Source: Bipolaris cookei
Lineage: Eukaryota; Ascomycota; Dothideomycetes; Pleosporales; Pleosporaceae
DNA length: 64,000 bases
Assembly (NCBI GenBank): GCA_002286855.1
Contig: NRSV01000009.1
Location: forward strand, 374,984-438,983
Direction: 5' to 3'
In this document: one piece after another, positions 23,837-37,858 of the stretch
How the letters are laid out: the number at the start of each line of letters is the position of its first letter
How positions within the stretch are numbered: position 1 is the first letter of the stretch
Made by a program: the position numbers and the translations under genes
Notes under the pieces: generated by a model
Databases searched by the model: none
The model's input: the letters and a program-made list of their open reading frames with translations, nothing else
Told to the model about the DNA's origin: nothing

Positions 23837-26800
23837 ATGCACAAGCTCTCAAATTTCCCGGCACAAGCCCGGCACGGCTGGGAGAAGATGACCCCCTCGA
23901 CCGGCTTCTCGTTCTCGAGGTCCAACCACGAAATGCCCGTCACAGCTCCGATCAAGCGGCCCTCGACCGCAACCTCAGCCCCGCCCGTCATACCGCCCGG
24001 CACCCAGGTCAATCTGTCCTTCAACGTGCCCTTTTCTTCCAATCTCGCTGGCCCCGACCCAGACGACATCATGTGGGCCAGCCCTGGGGCAAAGGCGCGA
24101 TGGACCCATCCGGAAGGCACGGCAGATTCGACGCCCACACACAAACTGCCAGTACACGCCCAAAACGTCGACAACTTGCGCAACCTGTGTCGAGAGGTGA
24201 GCGAGCAGACGGACGGACGCGTGTCCGCCGTTGTCACGTCCGCCGAATCCAAGCCGCTCCCTGGCCTGCAGCGGGGCCCGTTGCGGGCCCTCGTTACTAA
24301 CGTTTGTCTGTCTGGCGAACTCGAGATTGTCAACTCGATGCGCTGCAGGATCCTCAACTCCACGCCCATATCTTTGGTAGGCTGCCCGTTCGGAGTTGTA
24401 ACTGTCGGGCCGTTGCTGACATCTTGGCACAGCGATCATCCTTTGTCGATATTGATTCGCAACTTATCATAGACCCGCCTACGCAAAACGTCCGAGGCGC
24501 TGTGCTCAACCAGCTCGATCTCATTGCCAAGGCGACCAAGGCCGACATATTTCTGCTCATGCCCAAGCAGCCCGACATTGAGACGGCCAGCTTCCATGGC
24601 AATATCGATACTGGAGCCGACCCGCGCCTTCGATGCGCCATCTACGGAGACCTCGAGACTATGGAGCACGCAAAGACGCGAGTGCTGATTATGATCGACC
24701 AGATTGTGAGTTCTTGATGCCCCACTGATTTTCGCTAGCGCTCCATGCTAACGGCATGCCGTCACAGCTTAAGCGATGTGTCGATACCATGAAGCTGGAA
24801 TTGACCATGCATACCCTGATATGTGGACGTGGACGCAAGAACATCAAGATGATTGAGTCAGCTACAGGCACCGCCATTTACTTCCCCCCGCCATTTCCGC
24901 GCTTGTTCGGCTACACGCCACCGGGTGCCCAGCGCCGTCCCGACGATCTAGTCTACATTACGGGAGAAAACTCCGAGAACATATTGCGCGCTAAGCAACG
25001 CCTGCATGATCTGGTCATGTCTACCAAAGTCTTCGTGAAGCCCGTCATGGTCACTGACACCAAGCTCGACGCTATTCTGCTCGAACGTCTTGACAAAGTC
25101 CGCAAGATCATCGAGAACAATGGATCGTACATCCTGCTGCCTCCTCTTGGTGTTCAGCGCGGTGTTGTGCGCGTACAGGGCACCGACGTTTTGCATGTTG
25201 AGCGCACTGTACGCGAACTCATGCAACTTGTAAGTCTCTAACAGTCTGCCACTGTGCGCATCTACTTACAAATTTTCAGGCCGGCCAGTTTTACAGTGCA
25301 TCGTGGTTCATCACTCATCCTGACCCTACGCAACGTCCTCCTACTCCAGCTGACGTTCGTGCTATGCTCTCCGACATCTGCATCAACTCTGGTGCCGAAG
25401 TCAGTTTCGAGAAGCTCAACTTCCATATCTATGGGTCTGATGATGCTGTACGAGCTGCTCTAATGGTCATCAGTAACATTCCCTTTGTGAAGAAGTCGCA
25501 GTACAACATGAGCGTCAAGATTGAGCTTGCCAACGAACACAAGGAGTTTGTCAGCGGTAAGAAGAATGGCAAGATCAACAAGATTATGAGCCACAGCAGT
25601 GTCCAGATTGTCTTCGATGGCTTCAATGAGTACAACTTCTACATTGTAGTCCGTGGCGCTCAGTACGAAGCCACAAAGAATGGTCTAGACCTTGTAGAGC
25701 AGGAGATGCCCGCATCCATCTCCTTCCATGTACCTGACCAGTACCACAAGCGCATTATCGGTATCGGCGGCCAGCATATCCAACGCATCATGAAGAAGTA
25801 TTCAGTCTTCGTCAAGTTCTCCAATGCCATGGATCGTGGTGGGTTCGGCAAAGAAGAAGATGACATCAAGGTCGACAATGTCATCTGCCGCACACCTGCG
25901 CGTAACGCTCAGAACCTAGACCTCGTCAAGCAAGAGATCATGGACATGGTTGAGAAGGCTGATGCCGAGTTCGTCTCTGAGACTATCAACATCAACCGCT
26001 TGTACCACCGCGAGCTCATTGCCCGCCTAGACAAGATTGACGAGCTAGAGAAGAAGTTCAACTGCAAGATTACCTTCCCTAGCACTGAGGAGGCTAGCGA
26101 CATTGTTACTGTGTCTGGCCCTGAGTACCAGGTGCCATTCGCAGTTGATGAGTTCTTGGTACGTTTTTTTCTATCATCGTATCTCGAGACATCCTCACTG
26201 ACCGATTCCAGGGCATGGTGCCAGAATCTCATGATCTAGCCTTCCCCTCCAACACTGAGCTCAGCGAGCACATTCGCTCTGCAGAATTCAAAGCTGAGAT
26301 TCTCGATAAGCTGAAGACTCAACATGAGGTCGATGCCCAGCTCCAGCAAGCTCAGCCTGAAACCATTGATGGCAAAGAAGAGCAGGTTGAGGCCTTCCAC
26401 ATCGTCTTCACTCGCAACAACGCCGGTGGCTTGAAAGATGCAATCGACTTCTTGCTCAATCACCTCGTCATGCATGGGCTGGACACTAACACGGTTCGTG
26501 GCGCGCTTCCACGCCCCAAGTCTGACTCTTTCGAAGACTCTTTACCCTTCTTTGAGTCGAAACTTCTACAGCGTGCCGAGCCTGCTGTCGACAGCACGGA
26601 CTCCCCTACTCGTTCTCACTTTGGTGGTGATGATGAGCCTCGTGGTATGCTAGACCGCCTTCGCAAGCCAGGCAGCATGTCATCGTTCACGTCCATTTTC
26701 AACGGACGTAAAAACACCAACTCACCCGGATCGCTCTTCAAGCATGCTTCTAGCAACGCTTCCAAGGCATCTCTTGCCAGCCTGGAGTCCACCGGTAGCT

Positions 26801-27033
26801 ACCGCAACCCATGGAACGACAGCGGCATCAACTTAGCAGACGATGAGCACCACACTAACGGCTGGCCCATGCCAGCTCCTCGTTTTGAGTCCAAGTTTCC
26901 TTTTGGTTCCTCTTCCGCGGCGTCTGGGGACGTGACTCCCCGGTACGATCCGCGGGGCTCCGTGGACAGCGGGCGCCCTAGCACTTCTCATTCTGCATCT
27001 GGATACCCGGCCCCTATTGGGCCTCCTCGTTAA
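23837..27033 (+). CDS. KH-domain RNA-binding protein
   Basis: Exons 23837-24376, 24433-24705, 24768-25229, 25280-26158 and 26212-27033 all join in phase 0 to 991 residues. KH-type units are visible: one with a GRGRKNIK loop near residue 290, and a canonical one near residue 586 (KRIIGIGGQHIQRIMKKY, GxxG = GIGG). Several further KH-like repeats of degenerate character lie between and after them, giving a multi-KH layout like vigilin or Bicaudal-C proteins. The C-terminal about 170 residues are Ser/Pro/Gly-rich and disordered. Family knowledge: cytoplasmic mRNA binding and post-transcriptional control. The start is the only in-frame ATG after a long open upstream stretch. The specific orthologue in yeast is uncertain. 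Confidence 0.88.
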
Positions 27034-28205
27034 ATGATACACCAACAATCTCGAACCATTTATTTGATACCACTACTGTAACCCCCGGCCTTTTAACGAA
27101 GAATACCCCACCGCTACGCGTTCAATTGTCTCTTGTACGTGTGCGACGAGAAAAGAATTATACCCCCAAAACCTTCCCAGTCCTATGGCGAATATTACGT
27201 ATAAGCCTGGCCTGGCTGGTTGTTTTGTCTTTGTCTCTCTCTCCCCATCTCTCTCTCTCTGGTTTTTATTGTCTTGTTTTGCTGCTGTTTCTTGCGCATG
27301 CGGGGTTCCCTTTGCTTATTCCAAATGGCGTTTTTTTCTCTTTTCTTTTTTCTTTGCTGCTCCTGTAACCTTGAAGCCTTTGTGTCGATTTCGAAATGAT
27401 TCCCCTCCCATCCTAACAACTACTCCTTACTGCCCTTCGAATCGGCGCGAAGAAAAGAAATATACCAATTTGCTGCCTCTTTGTGGAATTGAAGAAAAAA
27501 AACTGAAGTCTCCTTATGCTCTCTTTCTATGCGTTGTTGATGATGATGATGATGCTGAGATTGAGAATTGAATACCCCACTCACCCTCGCTCCCTTGATT
27601 TCTTGTTTGCAATGCCTCAGTTGTGATGGAGATGGGGTTGGTTTTGCTGTTGGCTCAGGGAACATCGCCAACGTGTATAGCGAAACGTATATAAACATGA
27701 ATAAAAGAGTTGTCTCCTATATCTACGTGTATGTGTGCGTGATATATCTCACCAGGTCTGATATACTATGAGCAACCAGAGAACTATAACTACGAAGGAG
27801 GAGGAGAGACTTGGGACAGTTATGATACCAGAATGTCCGATGGTGAGTGAGTGTCAATGCACAAAGATCAAAAACAGAAACAACAAAGTGGACAGAGCAG
27901 CATGTGTGTGTTATTGAATCTACTACTGGTACTAGTACTACGATAGAGATGGCGACATCCTTGAGAGCCATAGAACGAATACATGTGCTTGTTGCCTAGA
28001 GATGGCAAAGGAACGTACACCAAAGCGCTATCAAATCATCACAGCGGTTCCCATTCTTTACATACTGGCCTGTCACTTTTCCTTCAATCGTTTGCAAAAT
28101 TCGCTTCTCGTCCGAGCTCAGATACTTTTGACTATAGCCACGCTTTCTGGAATCATGAAAAACAAGCTTCTCTCCTCAAATGACACACAGTAAATCATGG
28201 CAAAT
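27034..28205. other. Intergenic region between two convergent genes
   Basis: Holds the 3' UTRs of the KH-protein gene (plus) and the GYF-protein gene (minus). Strong C/T runs occur at 27225-27370 and a GAT-repeat stretch at 27537-27555. No gene supported. Confidence 0.55.
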
Positions 28206-31200
28206 TTACCGCTTAGTCTTCTTCTTAGGAGCAACAACTTTGAAGTTGCTCGAGTCCAGAGGCTGCTGCTGGGTTGCGTTGGCGCCACCCTTCTTGGCGA
28301 CTTCAGACCATCCGCTTCCTGCAGCTTTGTTCTCAGCAGGAGAAGAAGTGTTGCGCTCATCGATAATACCCTTATCCGCTAGCTTACGGCGGCGAAGGAA
28401 CTCCTCGGCGAAATGACGAGAGTCGAGTGTGCTGGAGGCGGAATGAACGGACTCAGTAATGAGTTCGGCATCGGCGGGGAAGCTGAGGAGAGATGAGACA
28501 AAATCCTCGGCTGTACAAACATTAGCAAATATGACTCAATACACTAGAAATTACAACGTACCGTTGATGTTCTTGTTAAGATCATGGCGGAGCTCATTGA
28601 CAGCCCACTTGCGAAATTCTTCTTCCGCATTCGGCTTTCCAGATGGTGCTCCTGCAGTACTACTGCGGGCGACTGTGGGCTTCTTAGCGAGAGAGGGAAC
28701 TATGGTAGAACTAGCCGAGCGAACGGCGCCAGGAACGGGTGTTGTCGTACCACCTGGTGCCTTGACCTTTCCACTTGCGCCAACCGTGGTCCATGGGCTG
28801 CTACCAGGAGGTCCTGCAGGTCCTGCAGGCGACACAGGGGTGCTCTTGCCCGCTAAATCAGCATATCGCTTTCCAGCAGATGGTGGTGGGACTGGCGATC
28901 CAAATACGCTGGCTGCAGCAACACTTTGAGCAGCGGCACGTTGCTTTCGAGCTTCCTCTTCCTTCTGAATTTGCTGGAGCGTCTTCTTTGAACTTGGGGT
29001 TGGCTGTGCAGCAACCTTACTTGCCACAGGCTTGGTCCATACGGAAGCACTGTTTGCACTGGGTGTGACGGGAGATGCACCGCTTGCCCAAGTCGAGCTG
29101 GAAGGCAAACCGGGTTGCACCGCAGGCGACTGGTTCTGAGCCTTGAGTTCTTTCTCGAATGCTTCACGACGAGCTGCAGCTGCAACAGCCTCTCGCTCTG
29201 CCGCCTTCTTTGCTTCCATCTCCTGAATCTCCCTCAGAGAAGGTCCATGGGACGCGTTGACAGGCTCCTTCGCCCATGGCGCAACTGAGGCGCTTGGGGT
29301 ATCAGCGGCTGGGGTTGCCGCACCCGAGCGAGATTCGGCGTTGAGATTTTCGGCAACGATTGGTTTCCTCTGAGCGGCAGGTGCGGGAAGAGGGGATTGG
29401 GATGGTGGTGGCGGGAATGGGAAAATTGCGGGCTCGACCTTGTTCCACGCACTTGCAGATTGAGGGGATTGTTTAGCAGAAGCAGCCTTCTGCACTTGTT
29501 CGGTGAGCGATAGCGGCTCTTGTCCAGTAGAAGATGGCTGCTCCTTGTTCTCAGATTGGTGTTCTTGACCATCTGCGCCAACGGGCGATGCAGGCTCAGA
29601 AGCTTGCTGCGATTGCTGAGCCGACGAAGATGAAGGCTTGCCAATGGTACCCTCTGGCGGAGGGACCGCCTTCGGCTGTTCCATGTCTGTCTGGACTCGC
29701 AGCTCATTGAACTCGGCAAAGCGCTCGGCGAAATTGCGGGCAGCCTGTACGTCTTCAGCGCTGCCCTGGCGGATCATGGCATCATGTTCAGCTTGTTCGC
29801 GCTTCAAGCGAGCCCGGTCGCCGATCACTGAAGCCACGTATTGCGCATGTGCATCTTGATCCTGCTGTTGTCCACCGAAGCCAAACTGGGGCTGATTGTT
29901 CCGTCCCAAGTTGAGACGATCCAACATGGCGGGCACATCCTGATCTCTGCGATTGCTCATCATGTCCATACCAGGGCCAATAGGGCCTAGACCAGGTACT
30001 GGACCAGGACCAGCTCTGAAGGTACTATCAATTAGCCCAGGAACGGGTGCTCCTGGTACGGCTCCTTGGGGGGGCGATGGCTGATATCCGCCAGGTGACG
30101 TGATACTGCCGAAGCTTGGTTGGCTGTGCAGACTATGCGCACTGGAGTGGTGATTGAGTTGGTTTGGTATTACTCCCATCTGGACTTGGCGGGCAAGGGC
30201 TTGTTGCTGTGCAGCTAGGTGCTCCTTCTGACGAGCCATGAGGTACTGCTCTTCTTGTTTTCTACGCTCCAGTGCGTTTTGTTGCTCGGCAGTAAGAGTG
30301 GTCCCAAAGCTCGGGAAGCTGTTTGCAAATGGAGGTTGAGCTCCTGGAGCAGCAGCGGCACTGGGACCGGCACCGGCCCAAGAGTTACCAGGCTGAGATG
30401 TGGCGGGACCATGAGGAATGCCAATTTGAGGGACCAAGAAAGGCTCACGCGAGTTGCCAATACGACGTATGAGCTGCGCCAGAGGTTCGTAGTCGGGCTC
30501 TTCAGCCTTCTTGACTAGCAACTCGGGCGAGAAGAATCCAGCCTTGTACCAGTCGTGCATCTCCAGACCAGAAAATGGACCTTGAACATTGCCTGATGGG
30601 TCACGGTAGATCCATCTCATTCTATCAGGCATGACCATCATACGCTGTTGAGGAACTGGAGGCTGGCTGGAAGCTGGGCTTCCAACGCCTGGGGTCGAAG
30701 GCTGGGCCGTCCTGGTCGGGTTCAAGGCAGCCATGGAGAGGGAGGTAGTAGCTATGTTCTGGGGCTGTCCTGCTGAGTTATGATCGTCATGATGGGCATT
30801 AGAAAAGTCATCGAGAAGATTGCGGTTTGCGCGGAAAGGGCTATCCGTATCACGAGCGGGCGCTTGGCCGCCAAAGGCGTTTCTTCCAAAAGTGCCAGTC
30901 ATGTTATGCTGGCGATCACCGTGCGAAGAGCCATCGTCAACAGGGGCTCGATTCGGGTCGTTGGATCGCATTTGCTCTTGCATGGAAGCCGGGAATAGGG
31001 AGCCGAGTCTGCTAGAGCGGCCTACTGTGCCATGGCCATGACCAAACAACGAGCTGTTGCCCAGGCCGGCCAGAGAAGGCGATTGAGCTTCACCTACGTT
31101 TCCGAAAGCACTTTCAAAGCCACCCAGACCGCCGCGTTCGCGGGTTGGGGTACCCAAAGTGTGAGATGGCCAAGCCGAGGCGCCTCCCAGACCAGGCAGA

Positions 31201-33138
31201 CCACCACCAAGCCCAGGCAAGGTAGGAAAACCTCGATTGGGACCAACGCTGGAGGTTTGACTACGATCGCTTGCTGCAGTCTCGAACGGCACAGCCTTTC
31301 CAAGGCCTCCAAGCCCACCAAAAGCATTGTGAATGCTTGAGTGGACCGACTGGTCAATGTGAAAGCTGCTCATGCCAGGAAAGAGGGCGTTTTGGTCGCC
31401 GGAATCGTCCGAGTCGTCATGCTGATCCCGTGCGTGATGCGGGCTTTGGTATGGATTGGTATCTGTCGGGCTCATGGGCTCGTTACCAGCTCCACGGAGG
31501 GGCGACTGTTCCGTGAAATTATTCTTGCTATACATGTTGTCGGCAGTCATTCCGAATGCAGATAATCCAGAGTCATCACGGTGGTCTGGGCGGTGGGGCG
31601 TTGCGAAATTACCGAAGCCTTGAGGTCGGGGCGGACTAACGTCTTCGCCGCGAAGCGCAGCACTGCCCGTTGGGTGGTCATGGTCGGGGAAAGGATCTGT
31701 GTCGCTGCTCATTGGTCGGTTGGTGCGGGCCTCCATCCACGATGCATCAGTTTTTGAGGGCTCTGCCTCGCTAAACTTGCACAAGTTATTCGTCGAAGCT
31801 TTGTCCTTCGGGCCGTTGCCAAAGTCCTCAACACTGGGTTTACCCATTAGACCTTTGAAGCGACTCTCGCCGCGCAAGCTACCGTAACCAGGTTTCTTGT
31901 CTGCTTGTGGATTGGCGAAGCTTCCAAATGCACCAAAGCCACCACCAGGCGTTGCAGACCAAGGCGACGCACCAGCACCTGGGCTGAACGGCGCCGTAGT
32001 GCTGCGCTTCGCAGGACCAAAGGGACCTGAGTTGTCGCCAGCACCCTTCTCCCGATCGCGTTCTTCACCCGGACGACCATCTGCAGACTCCTTGTAATCC
32101 GTCCGACGACGTACCAGAGCAGGCGGCGGGGTGACAGCACTGCCCTCTTCGCGCGCAAATCGTGAGGTAGCGGGGGAGGAGGGGAAGGGATAGGCTTCGC
32201 CGGTGTCGCGACGCCGAGCGCCCGGTCGCGAGGCAGTGGGTGAGGACAGACCATAGGGAGTACCTGCTCCTTGCGACACCGAAGACTTGCGCAGTGACAG
32301 AGGTTCTTTGGGAGTGCCGTCCTTGTTGTTGCTCTGTGTAGGGGGTTTCAGCGGCGAGTTGACAGACGAAAGGAAGATCTAAGCGAGAAAGCGCACGTTA
32401 GCCTCGGTCGCTGCATTGTGCAATGAACAACAGCCTACCTCTCTTTCCTCATCTGTCATGTCTGTGAGACTCAGCGGCAATATGCTGCCGTCTTTGTCCC
32501 AGCACTGATCGACCCCGCTTGGCGCTTCCCTGCCACCACCATGATCGTCTTTGCGGCCCCAGGACGCGCCCGAGGCCCCGTTGGTAGCATGAGGTTCCCA
32601 TACGCCCATGTACAAATCTGAAAGTCCGTCACTGAGGCCTCCGGCCTGTTGCTGTATCCGGAACAACTGCGTCAGTTGATCTCGCGAATACCGGCCCTCA
32701 AACGAACTGCCATTACGGCCAGGCTGTGCATGTGGGGGAACATATACGCCGGCGCTGGTTGAGGGATTTTGTGGCGCAGGAGGGTCTCGTGAGGTTGGTT
32801 GGGTTGTTGATCCGGATAGGCTGGTCGCGTGTGAGGGTCGGCGGAATGTTTGCGTGGCACCATTGGTGCGTCGGGCCCTGCGGTCGGCGTGAGTATCAAA
32901 GCAATTGCGACGCCACATATTGGCAGCGATGGATACCAGGGGTTGTATAGGGCGAGAAAATAGTACGTTATTCGTAGCGACTTGAAATGGGCGACCACCG
33001 CGCTCAGAGTGAAGAATGATGCGTGTGGAAGAGGTGCAAACAGAGACGAGGGTCGACTTACCAGTCGCCGCCCGCTTCTACGCGCGCTGGATTGGCGCTG
33101 TTTCCCGCAGCTGCCGAAGCAAAAGAAGTAGGAGCCAT
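28206..33138 (-). CDS. GYF-domain protein of the Smy2 type
   Basis: Exons 33062-33138, 32439-32877, 28562-32378 and 28206-28510 join to 1545 residues. The GYF domain at about 758-820 contains WIYRDPSGNVQGPFSGLEM followed by HDWYKAGFF and reads proline-rich ligands; the signature Tyr of GYF is Phe here. The N-terminus includes DQLTQLFRIQQQ and LYMGVWEP, blocks typical of fungal Smy2 relatives. The rest is low-complexity: Gly/Pro/Ser-rich before the domain, a Gln/Glu/Ala helix around the QEE-type repeats, and Ala/Pro-rich further on. It ends VAPKKKTKR. Family knowledge: links to COPII vesicle traffic and mRNA decay/translation factors. Intron 1 (184 nt) is long; the last intron is short and has a GTACGT donor. 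Confidence in the domain is high. Confidence 0.9.
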
Positions 33139-36100
33139 GGTATGGTGGGTCGAAGAGTGGTGAGGGAGCGTGTTGTCGATGCCAGAAGTTTTAGTGTGGG
33201 GATGGGTGCGGCGAGGTGTTGGAGGCAAGTCCAGTCAAGGTGAAGGTGGCAGGCGGGCAGTGGTTTCGTGCGAGGCGGGACAAGGAGACAGTGGCACAGT
33301 GTGTAGTGGCACGGGATTCGGTGGGGGGATGCAGTCGTATTGCGGCGACAAAAGAAGAGCTGCTCTACTTTGGCGAACATTTGAGGTTGGCCTGCAGCCG
33401 AGACAGCCACACGTGACTGCGGTGCCCGGTGGAGACGCCCATGTTTTCTCCCACCATCCCGCCACACAACGCGTCAACGCGTCGTGCCGCAGGGTTTGTC
33501 CTGTTATTTTGTTGCCTCCTGATTTGAGCATATCTTAGGTCTGTGTTCGGTTCATGGCAAGCCATGTTGTCCCTCTGCATATGTACATGTATTCATGTAT
33601 CCATGTGTGCATGCGGAAGGCACGCCCGGGCGCTCCTTCCCTATGACGTTACCACGGATTGCACTATAGCGACGTCCCTTGCTGTCATCATAACCCGCCA
33701 TCGCCGCCCGCCTCTTCCCGTCCCTCTATCAAACGTCACCTCCAAGGCACCATGTTTGATCCCTTTATTATATGGCCTCTCTACTCCCCCTTTACACTGC
33801 AGACCCCCTTTTTTTGTGTGGTTGAGAACCAGCTGAAACAGCACAACGGGGTCTCGCTCGACTTGCTTTCAGCTCCAGTGAAATCATCATCATGGTAGTT
33901 GACGAATCACCGCCCCGGCTTATACTCTTCCGCCGTAGAGACAGCTTACAGTAAAATCTTAATGGCTCTTTAGTGGCGTGCGGATCAGTAGGCACATCGG
34001 AGGCAGATTGGCATAAGATCGACAAGACAGATCTGCCGCATGTGTGCAGAGAGGGGCATATATATAAGTATATGCGTACGCTCCCAAGTTGACCCTCGCA
34101 ATTTGGAACCACACTTGGCTGTGACCTTAATCCACAGCTCATGAACTATCGGCACCTGTCGCTCAATGCAGGTACTTCGCGCCGGATGCACTCTGACATT
34201 ACAAACCAGCGCCGCTCCGGTGTACCAGTCCGCATACATGACCATTGCAACTCTGATAGGGGTTGATTTTTTTTTACGGGGGCGAAGGTGACGGCGACTC
34301 TGACATCCCATTGGTGGGTAAGCCATCAAAACGGAAAAGAGACTTTGGCCATCCTAGGCGGTCAGCAAAGTGAGTTTCACAAAAAACAAGTGGGGTATAC
34401 GCTTTTCGTACTTCTCCGACTACAATGATGAGACTGGTGAAAATGACTAAAGAGTCGACTTCGAGGATTTCTCTCAGATCAGCCATGGGTAAGCTAGACA
34501 CTGAAAACTTCATGGTTTCTTGATTTAGCTAATTCTGGAATTCACATTTTGTCTTGCATCACCGCCACTAGCTCATGGAAAATGGTCCAGGCCATTCCGA
34601 CGAGGCAGGCACTAACCATGTTTGCTATCCAAGCACGAACGGAACACAGGGCGACTGCTCCATCGCGCTGGCATTGTTGCACATGCCTGTCGCCAACCTG
34701 TCAACAGCAGGGTGCTTTCTTCTAGCGGCTTGTCGGGCCTCTACAAACGAACGAAACCTGCTCGCTCTAAACGCCTCGTCTTCTGTGTAACGCTCGAAGA
34801 ACAATTGCCCTTGCTTGTAGATTGCTTGCCGCTTCACTGGCTGTATGGGTGTATCTAGCCTCCTGACCAGTTACAAGTTAGAATCGTCACAGTTCAACAG
34901 TTCGGTTGATCATCTTCCCTAACGGTTGGAAATTTTCCACAAGTGAAGTATTTCGATGGACAGTGTATTCCTCTGCTTTGGAAACGAATATTGAGGCTCG
35001 TGATTAACTTGAGCAGACTACGTGAGAGAGCCTCAAAACACTTTATACTATCAAAGTTTAAAAGCAACACCAATGCCTCACTCTGGCTTAACTTTTTCAT
35101 ACTTTTATGTTCACCTCTAAGCATACGTTGAAGAGCATCGAAAACCGACTAGCCCGCCTCGGTGCGAATCACGCAGGTCACCGCGTCCACTATGTGCCTC
35201 CTCTTCCATTATACCTACCACTGCCACCTGTTTGCTTCTGAAACGCTCTCTCTGCGTTGCCATACTCTCCTCCTGCAGCTCCAGGAAAACCAATCTCTCT
35301 CGACACAATGCCCGTTTTCAGAAGTGTGTCCAAGGCTACTGGAAAGATATATTTCTTCACCATACTGCATCAAATGCTTGGCGAGACAAAGTAGACATGG
35401 GCTAGTGCTGCATGAGAAAGAAGAAGGTGCCGATTAAAACCAGTGCTTCCAGATGGCTCTGGATCTCGTTAACCGCCGGAGGTGCTAGATCCGATTTCGT
35501 TACAAGAACTTAGTGTGGGCAGGGCGAAACCCTGTCTTCGCTCTAGCCTTTTGACAGGCAAGCAGCGCTAAATTTATCTAGACTAATCGTTTTGCTGACA
35601 CGACTACCTTTGTTACATGTGAATGGAATTCATGCATATTTATCTGATGAAGCTGACATGGTTGTTTCCCAGATACATCCAAGATCCGCATGCATGTCAG
35701 CCTACGTACACAAGCTTCAGCTCTTGACCAACCAAGCTTTACCGTTGCGCTCGCTAGCTACAAGCCTTGAACATCGCAGAGATAAACGTACAGATTACGC
35801 CTTGGCTACCCCAGACAAGCCCTGGCCGTTTTCTCGCCTCACCGGCTAATTTGGTCTAGGTACCTGCAACATCCAGCCACTGAGAGCTCTTGTTGCGTGA
35901 CACGAGGATATTGAGCTCGGAGTATCACTACCAACGTGGCAAGAGGCAAGATAGGCGTGCTACACTACTGTAGCCTCTACAAAAAGGACAGCAAGTCTGG
36001 AACCTTGGTACTGCACAGCTACCATGCACTGTCTCACTCATGCATCTGCAAAATTCGTCAGCATAAAACACAATGAGTACTTGAAGGATACTCAGCCCTT

Positions 36101-36148
36101 GGCTGAGGGCGAGGCTTTTGTTAAAAAATTTTAGCATCTTTGGTCGCC
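33139..36148. other. 3 kb divergent intergenic region
   Basis: Lies between the GYF-protein start (minus) and the MFS-transporter start (plus). Many small frames occur on both strands without family resemblance. A stretch near 35128-35190 reads SIENRLARLGANHAGHR in one frame, faintly like the linker after a Zn2Cys6 domain, but no cysteine cluster is present. No gene supported. Confidence 0.5.
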
Positions 36149-37858
36149 ATGGCAGAAAAGAATGGTCACGATGCTACTGTCGTTCCTGTATCGGTTGGTA
36201 CACCTGTTGAGGATGTAGAGACAAATATATTTGATGCAGCAGGCACGAAAAAGCTGCTACGGAAGCTTGATTGGCATCTCATTCCTTTCATGTCTCTCAT
36301 CTATTTGTAGGTTTTGTATCTCAACCGTTATTTTCTCTGCTTCTCACAGATGCCTAGGCTTTGCTTCCTTGACCGCACCAATATAGGCAACGCTCGTCTC
36401 GATCACCTCGAACAAGATCTCAATCTGCATGGCCTTCAGTACAATGATTGTCTCGCCGTTCTTTTCCCTTTCTACATCGCTGCAGAAATACCGTCCAACA
36501 TGATGATGAAGCGTACCCGGCCTTCCATCTGGCTTACATTCATCATGTTCTTCTGGTCATTAGCGATGATTCTGCAGGGGTTTGTCAAGAATTATTCGGG
36601 GCTTATGGCTACACGAGTGTTCCTTGGTGTGTTCGAAGGTGGACTTTTCCCCGGCGTAAACTACTATATATCTCAATGGTAAGTTGCTCCTGAGGCCTGA
36701 AGGTGGAGCCTTGACATTTGAGTTTGGATTACAGCTAATCTCTATTAGGTATGTTCGAGATGAGTGTGGGTTCAGAATGGCCCTCTTCTTCAGTGCCGCC
36801 ACTCTCGCCGGCGCATTCGGTGGTATCCTTGCGCGAGGCATTGCAGAGATGTCTGGCGTAGGCGGACTGGCTGCATGGTCCTGGATTTTCATCCTAGAGG
36901 GTCTATTAAGCATTCTTGTCTCCATGGTAGCATACTGGTGCATCTACGACTACCCAGCCACGTAAGTCACTTCTCCTTCCTCAACTAACGAGTCATCTGT
37001 TACAACGTACTGACCCTCCCAGCGCCCGCTTCCTCACCTCCAAAGAACGCACAGAAGTGCAGCGCCGCCTAAGCGAAGACTCAGGCCACCTCTCCAACGA
37101 TTTCGACATGAAGTACGTCTATCAAGCCTTGAAGGACTGGAAAATTTACATCTTCATGCTCATCTGCATGGCCGGCTTCTGCCCCATCTACTCCTTCGCT
37201 CTCTTCCTCCCCACCATCATCAAAAACATGGGCTACACCGCCAACGAAGCCCAACTCATGAGCGTCCCGCCCTACGTCTGCGCCTGCGTCTTCACAATCG
37301 CAGCATCGTGGTACGCCGACCGCATGAAGAAACGAGGCATCTTCCTCATGGCCTTCCAACTCATCGCCATCGCCGGCTTCGCCATGCTCGCCGCTACAAG
37401 CGCGCCCAGCGTACAGTACGCAGGCACTGTCCTCGCTGCCATCGGCATCTACCCGCAGATCCCGCTCGGCATGGCGTGGAACAGCGGTAACATTGGCGGC
37501 AGCTTGAAGCGCGGAACGGGCATCGCGATGCAGGTCATGGGCGGCAACTGCGGTGGCATAATTGCGTCGTACGTCTATGTTTCGCGCGATGGGCCGCGAT
37601 TTATTACGGGGCATAGTATTTTGATTGGGTTTGTTAGGTGAGTCTCATACATCGCTTTTTGGTCAACGTCCGGTCAACTAACGTTTAGACAGCATGGCAT
37701 TCTTCCTCACCTTCTTCATGTCAACCTGGTGTCGCATGGAGAATGCGCGCCGCGACAAGATTGCGCTGGAAACGGGACACCAGGAACTGACAGAGGAGCA
37801 AAAGGCGATGGAGAGCGAACTTGCGGATTATGTGCCGTGGTTCAGATATACTACCTAA
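36149..37858 (+). CDS. MFS transporter, anion:cation symporter (Dal5/Tna1-like) family
   Basis: Exons 36149-36306, 36358-36678, 36749-36961, 37023-37637 and 37693-37858 give 490 residues. After an acidic N-terminus, KLLRKLDWHLIPFMSLIYLL leads into LCFLDRTNIGNARL, the ACS-family motif between TM1 and TM2. About twelve hydrophobic segments follow, with a cytoplasmic loop around TSKERTEVQRRL. Family knowledge: plasma-membrane uptake of small carboxylates or vitamins such as allantoate, nicotinate or pantothenate, driven by protons. The exact substrate is not deducible. The splice joins were fixed by the conserved LDRTNIG and SQWYVRDE stretches. In the last join the acceptor is GACAG at 37692. 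Confidence 0.9.

Noticed and set aside
23152..24369. Long minus-strand open frame (405 codons) antisense to the KH-protein gene start
   Set aside because: It lies opposite the first exon and promoter of a well-supported gene, is Arg/Ser/Gly-rich low-complexity and shows no family motif; a shadow frame of GC-rich coding sequence.
35117..35440. Possible Zn2Cys6 transcription-factor remnant beside the MFS gene
   Set aside because: Only a short ENRLARLGAN-like stretch suggests it; no cysteine cluster or fungal TF domain was found.
37081..37614. Minus-strand acidic frame opposite the MFS transporter
   Set aside because: Mirror of the codon bias in the conserved MFS exon; Asp/Glu/Gly/Ala composition is typical of antisense artefacts.
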